Source of the DNA: Polyangiaceae bacterium
Lineage (GTDB): Bacteria > Myxococcota_A > Polyangia > Polyangiales > Polyangiaceae
Assembly: GCA_022447485.1 (NCBI GenBank)
Contig: JAKVCH010000119.1
Location: 1-8,273 of the forward strand
DNA: 8,273 nucleotides
Direction of reading: 5' to 3'
Part shown: in pieces, positions 7,038 through 8,273 of the stretch
Position numbering within the stretch: the stretch's first letter is position 1
Layout of the letters: each line of letters begins with the position of its first letter
Position numbers and translations under genes: made by a program
The notes under the pieces: generated by a model
What the model was told of the DNA's origin: nothing
The model's database searches: none
Seen by the model: the letters and a program-made list of their open reading frames with translations, nothing else

Positions 7038-7241
7038 ATGAAAAACATCTTCGCCTGGACGCTTTCGTTCACCCTATTTGCTCTACCCGCTTTTGCCTTG
7101 GCCGCAGATGCCTGTGATTGTTGCGGCGACCAATGCTCTTGCGAGCAATGCGACTGCAAAAAAGACTGCGCCTGCGAAAACGAATGCGAGCGCAGCTGCC
7201 AAAAGAAACGAACAACAAAAAAGGAGTGCGACTGCCACTAA
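7038..7241 (+). CDS. Small secreted cysteine-rich peptide, metallothionein-like
   Basis: This encodes 67 residues from the ATG at 7038, which has AGAGGA 7 nt upstream; an in-frame ATG at 6987 would place a hydrophilic stretch before the signal peptide and is less likely. Residues 1-22 are a typical Sec signal peptide (MKN start, hydrophobic core, ALA cleavage site). The mature part of about 45 residues has 13 cysteines (26, 28, 29, 33, 35, 38, 40, 44, 46, 50, 54, 64, 66), many as C-x-C, mixed with Asp, Glu and Lys, and ends in His. This composition suggests thiolate metal binding outside the cytoplasm, or a disulfide-rich peptide. It matches no named family I can recall. A sigma-factor gene begins 64 nt downstream with no terminator between, so co-transcription is plausible. 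Confidence 0.8.
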   Translation: MKNIFAWTLSFTLFALPAFALAADACDCCGDQCSCEQCDCKKDCACENECERSCQKKRTTKKECDCH

Positions 7242-7305
7242 AAGATGAGAGCTTTCAGTTGTTGACCGCAGCCTCTTTGCCGACGCCTGACCCACGCCTC
7301 CCCCG

Positions 7306-7863
7306 ATGAATCAGAAGGAAGCCCAGCAATGGATGAATCGAGTTGCAGATGGCGACCGGCAAGCAGTTGCGCCACTCTATCAATACTTGCTTCCCATCGC
7401 GGAACGAGCGGCAAGGCAACGACTTCCCTCCCAAGGAGACTGGCAAGAGGTGGCCCAAAAGTCATTGATTCGTCTTTTTGAGGAGGCACCTCGCTGGAGA
7501 CGCAACGGCTCTATCGAGGCCTGGTGCTTGACCCTTGTCTATTGGGAGTGCCGGTCAGAACAGAAGCGTCATCAGCGGGGCAGTGCCAACCTGCGCAGCT
7601 ACACCCTTCAACAAGAAGTCGCAACCGACGGCGCCGAGCGTCATCCCGAGGAGAAGGCGCTGCGACACGAGCAGGAGAGATTCATGAATGCGTTGATGCA
7701 AAGCCTATCGACCGAGGAAAGAGAGCTCCTCGGGCTTGAGGATCGCGAATTGCGGAGCGCCTTGAGCGAGCTGAGCCCCGCCGCGTTTCGAAAAAGAAAG
7801 CAGCGTCTCTTGGACAGACTACGAGAACAGTGGCGCCTGATCTGGAAAGAGGAAACATCATGA
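7306..7863 (+). CDS. ECF-like RNA polymerase sigma factor (sigma-70 family, divergent)
   Basis: This encodes 185 residues. Residues about 13-92 resemble sigma region 2: VADGDRQAVAPLYQYLLP, then DWQEVAQKSLIRLF (45-58, the core-binding 2.2 segment), then a SIEAWCLTLVYWECRSEQKR stretch near 69 resembling region 2.4. After a short charged linker, residues about 129-175 resemble region 4, with LSTEERELL and a basic recognition-helix segment (AFRKRKQRLLDRLRE, 160-174). Regions 3 and 1.1 are absent, as in ECF sigma factors. Region 4 is divergent and slightly short. It would redirect RNA polymerase to specific promoters, probably under control of a membrane partner. The ATG lacks an obvious Shine-Dalgarno sequence (the preceding bases are C-rich), and an in-frame TGA at 7288 limits upstream extension. 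Its stop overlaps the next gene's start (ATGA at 7860-7863). Confidence 0.75.
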   Translation: MNQKEAQQWMNRVADGDRQAVAPLYQYLLPIAERAARQRLPSQGDWQEVAQKSLIRLFEEAPRWRRNGSIEAWCLTLVYWECRSEQKRHQRGSANLRSYTLQQEVATDGAERHPEEKALRHEQERFMNALMQSLSTEERELLGLEDRELRSALSELSPAAFRKRKQRLLDRLREQWRLIWKEETS

Positions 7864-8273
7864 ATGAATCGGCTTCGCCAGCAGTCATTACCCAGGCATT
7901 TCGCCGGGGGCGTTGGCGAGTTGCTACGCTCGATGGCGTAGGCGGATTGCTCTTGCTGTGCCCCGCTGTCCTGTGGGCAGGCGGCAGTCTACGCTCGCTG
8001 TCTTTAGCGTTCGCCGTTATCTGCAGCGTGGTTTTCTTGAGCTATCGTGGGCGAGAAATAGGTCGATTGGCCCTGGCCGCCGTGATGTTAGGGCTCCTCC
8101 CCATCGCCTTGGCGCTCTCCACCTTAACCATTCATCAAGCCTGCGTGATTCATGGCTGCTCGTCCTACTGCGTGCCCGCGTGTGCGGCAGGAGGCGTTCT
8201 CTCAGGGGCTCTGGCTGGACGCATGGGTGCTCGAAGCTCCGCACCGTTCTTGACTGTAGCGGCACTCGTCGGC
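7860..8273 (+). CDS. Polytopic membrane protein with a cysteine cluster (partial, 3' end outside the window)
   Basis: The ATG at 7860 overlaps the sigma-factor stop as ATGA, so translation is probably coupled. The 138 visible residues have no stop. A short basic cytoplasmic N-terminus (to about 20) is followed by hydrophobic segments near 22-42, 45-61, 68-89, 105-120 and from about 128. Between the third and fourth lies a C-x4-C-x3-C-x3-C cluster (Cys95, 100, 104, 108, with His92 and His98 nearby). I recognise no family. The position suggests a regulator or anti-sigma partner of the sigma factor. The N-terminus is too short for a classical zinc anti-sigma domain, so any such domain would be beyond the window or of another kind. 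The cysteines could sense metal or redox state; this is inference. Confidence 0.75.
   Translation, partial: MNESASPAVITQAFRRGRWRVATLDGVGGLLLLCPAVLWAGGSLRSLSLAFAVICSVVFLSYRGREIGRLALAAVMLGLLPIALALSTLTIHQACVIHGCSSYCVPACAAGGVLSGALAGRMGARSSAPFLTVAALVG

Noticed and set aside
7083..7295. A hydrophobic, membrane-like minus-strand open frame over the Cys-rich peptide gene
   Set aside because: Antisense of TGC, GAC and AAG codons gives Ala, Val and Leu, so the hydrophobicity is a by-product of the real gene on the plus strand.

Overview
The window looks like chromosomal DNA of a Myxococcota/Bradymonadota-type ('deltaproteobacterial') organism. This is an inference from gene style: a secreted lipoprotein combining MopE-like DCDD repeats, DxDGDG motifs and RCC1 repeats is typical of those lineages, GC content is moderately high, and many products carry export signals. 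No rRNA, tRNA, CRISPR array, integrase or insertion sequence was recognised.

Layout. (1) 3-293, plus strand: the C-terminal end of an outer-membrane beta-barrel protein, cut by the window edge. (2) 379-3675, minus: a 1098-residue predicted lipoprotein with a Cys-rich N-terminus, four MopE-like metal-binding repeats and fourteen RCC1 repeats, enough for two seven-bladed propellers. (3) 3811-4146, minus: a start-less reading frame encoding one good and one damaged carbohydrate-binding module of the CBM5/12 (chitin-binding) type, probably the tail of a lost chitinase-like gene. (4) 4155-4712, minus: a glutaredoxin-domain protein with a monothiol-like CPWS active site. (5) 4852-6858, plus: a vanadium-dependent haloperoxidase-like PAP2-superfamily protein. 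The segment with a usable ATG is 5131-6858, but conserved sequence continues upstream in frame into a lipoprotein signal peptide, where a TGA sits exactly at the lipobox cysteine. A hairpin plus T-tract terminator follows the gene. (6) 7038-8273, plus: a secreted 67-residue peptide with 13 cysteines, then an ECF-like sigma factor, then a polytopic membrane protein with a cysteine cluster. The last two genes overlap by ATGA, and the membrane protein runs off the window.

How they fit together. The first five units look independent: convergent or divergent, mostly envelope or extracellular products. The strongest candidate for an undescribed small system is the 7038-8273 cluster, in which a Cys-rich exported peptide, a sigma factor and a Cys-bearing membrane protein are co-directional and closely spaced. 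That could be a metal- or redox-responsive envelope circuit, but the functional link is inference from gene order and cysteine content only. The single most checkable anomaly is the in-frame TGA at the haloperoxidase lipobox.
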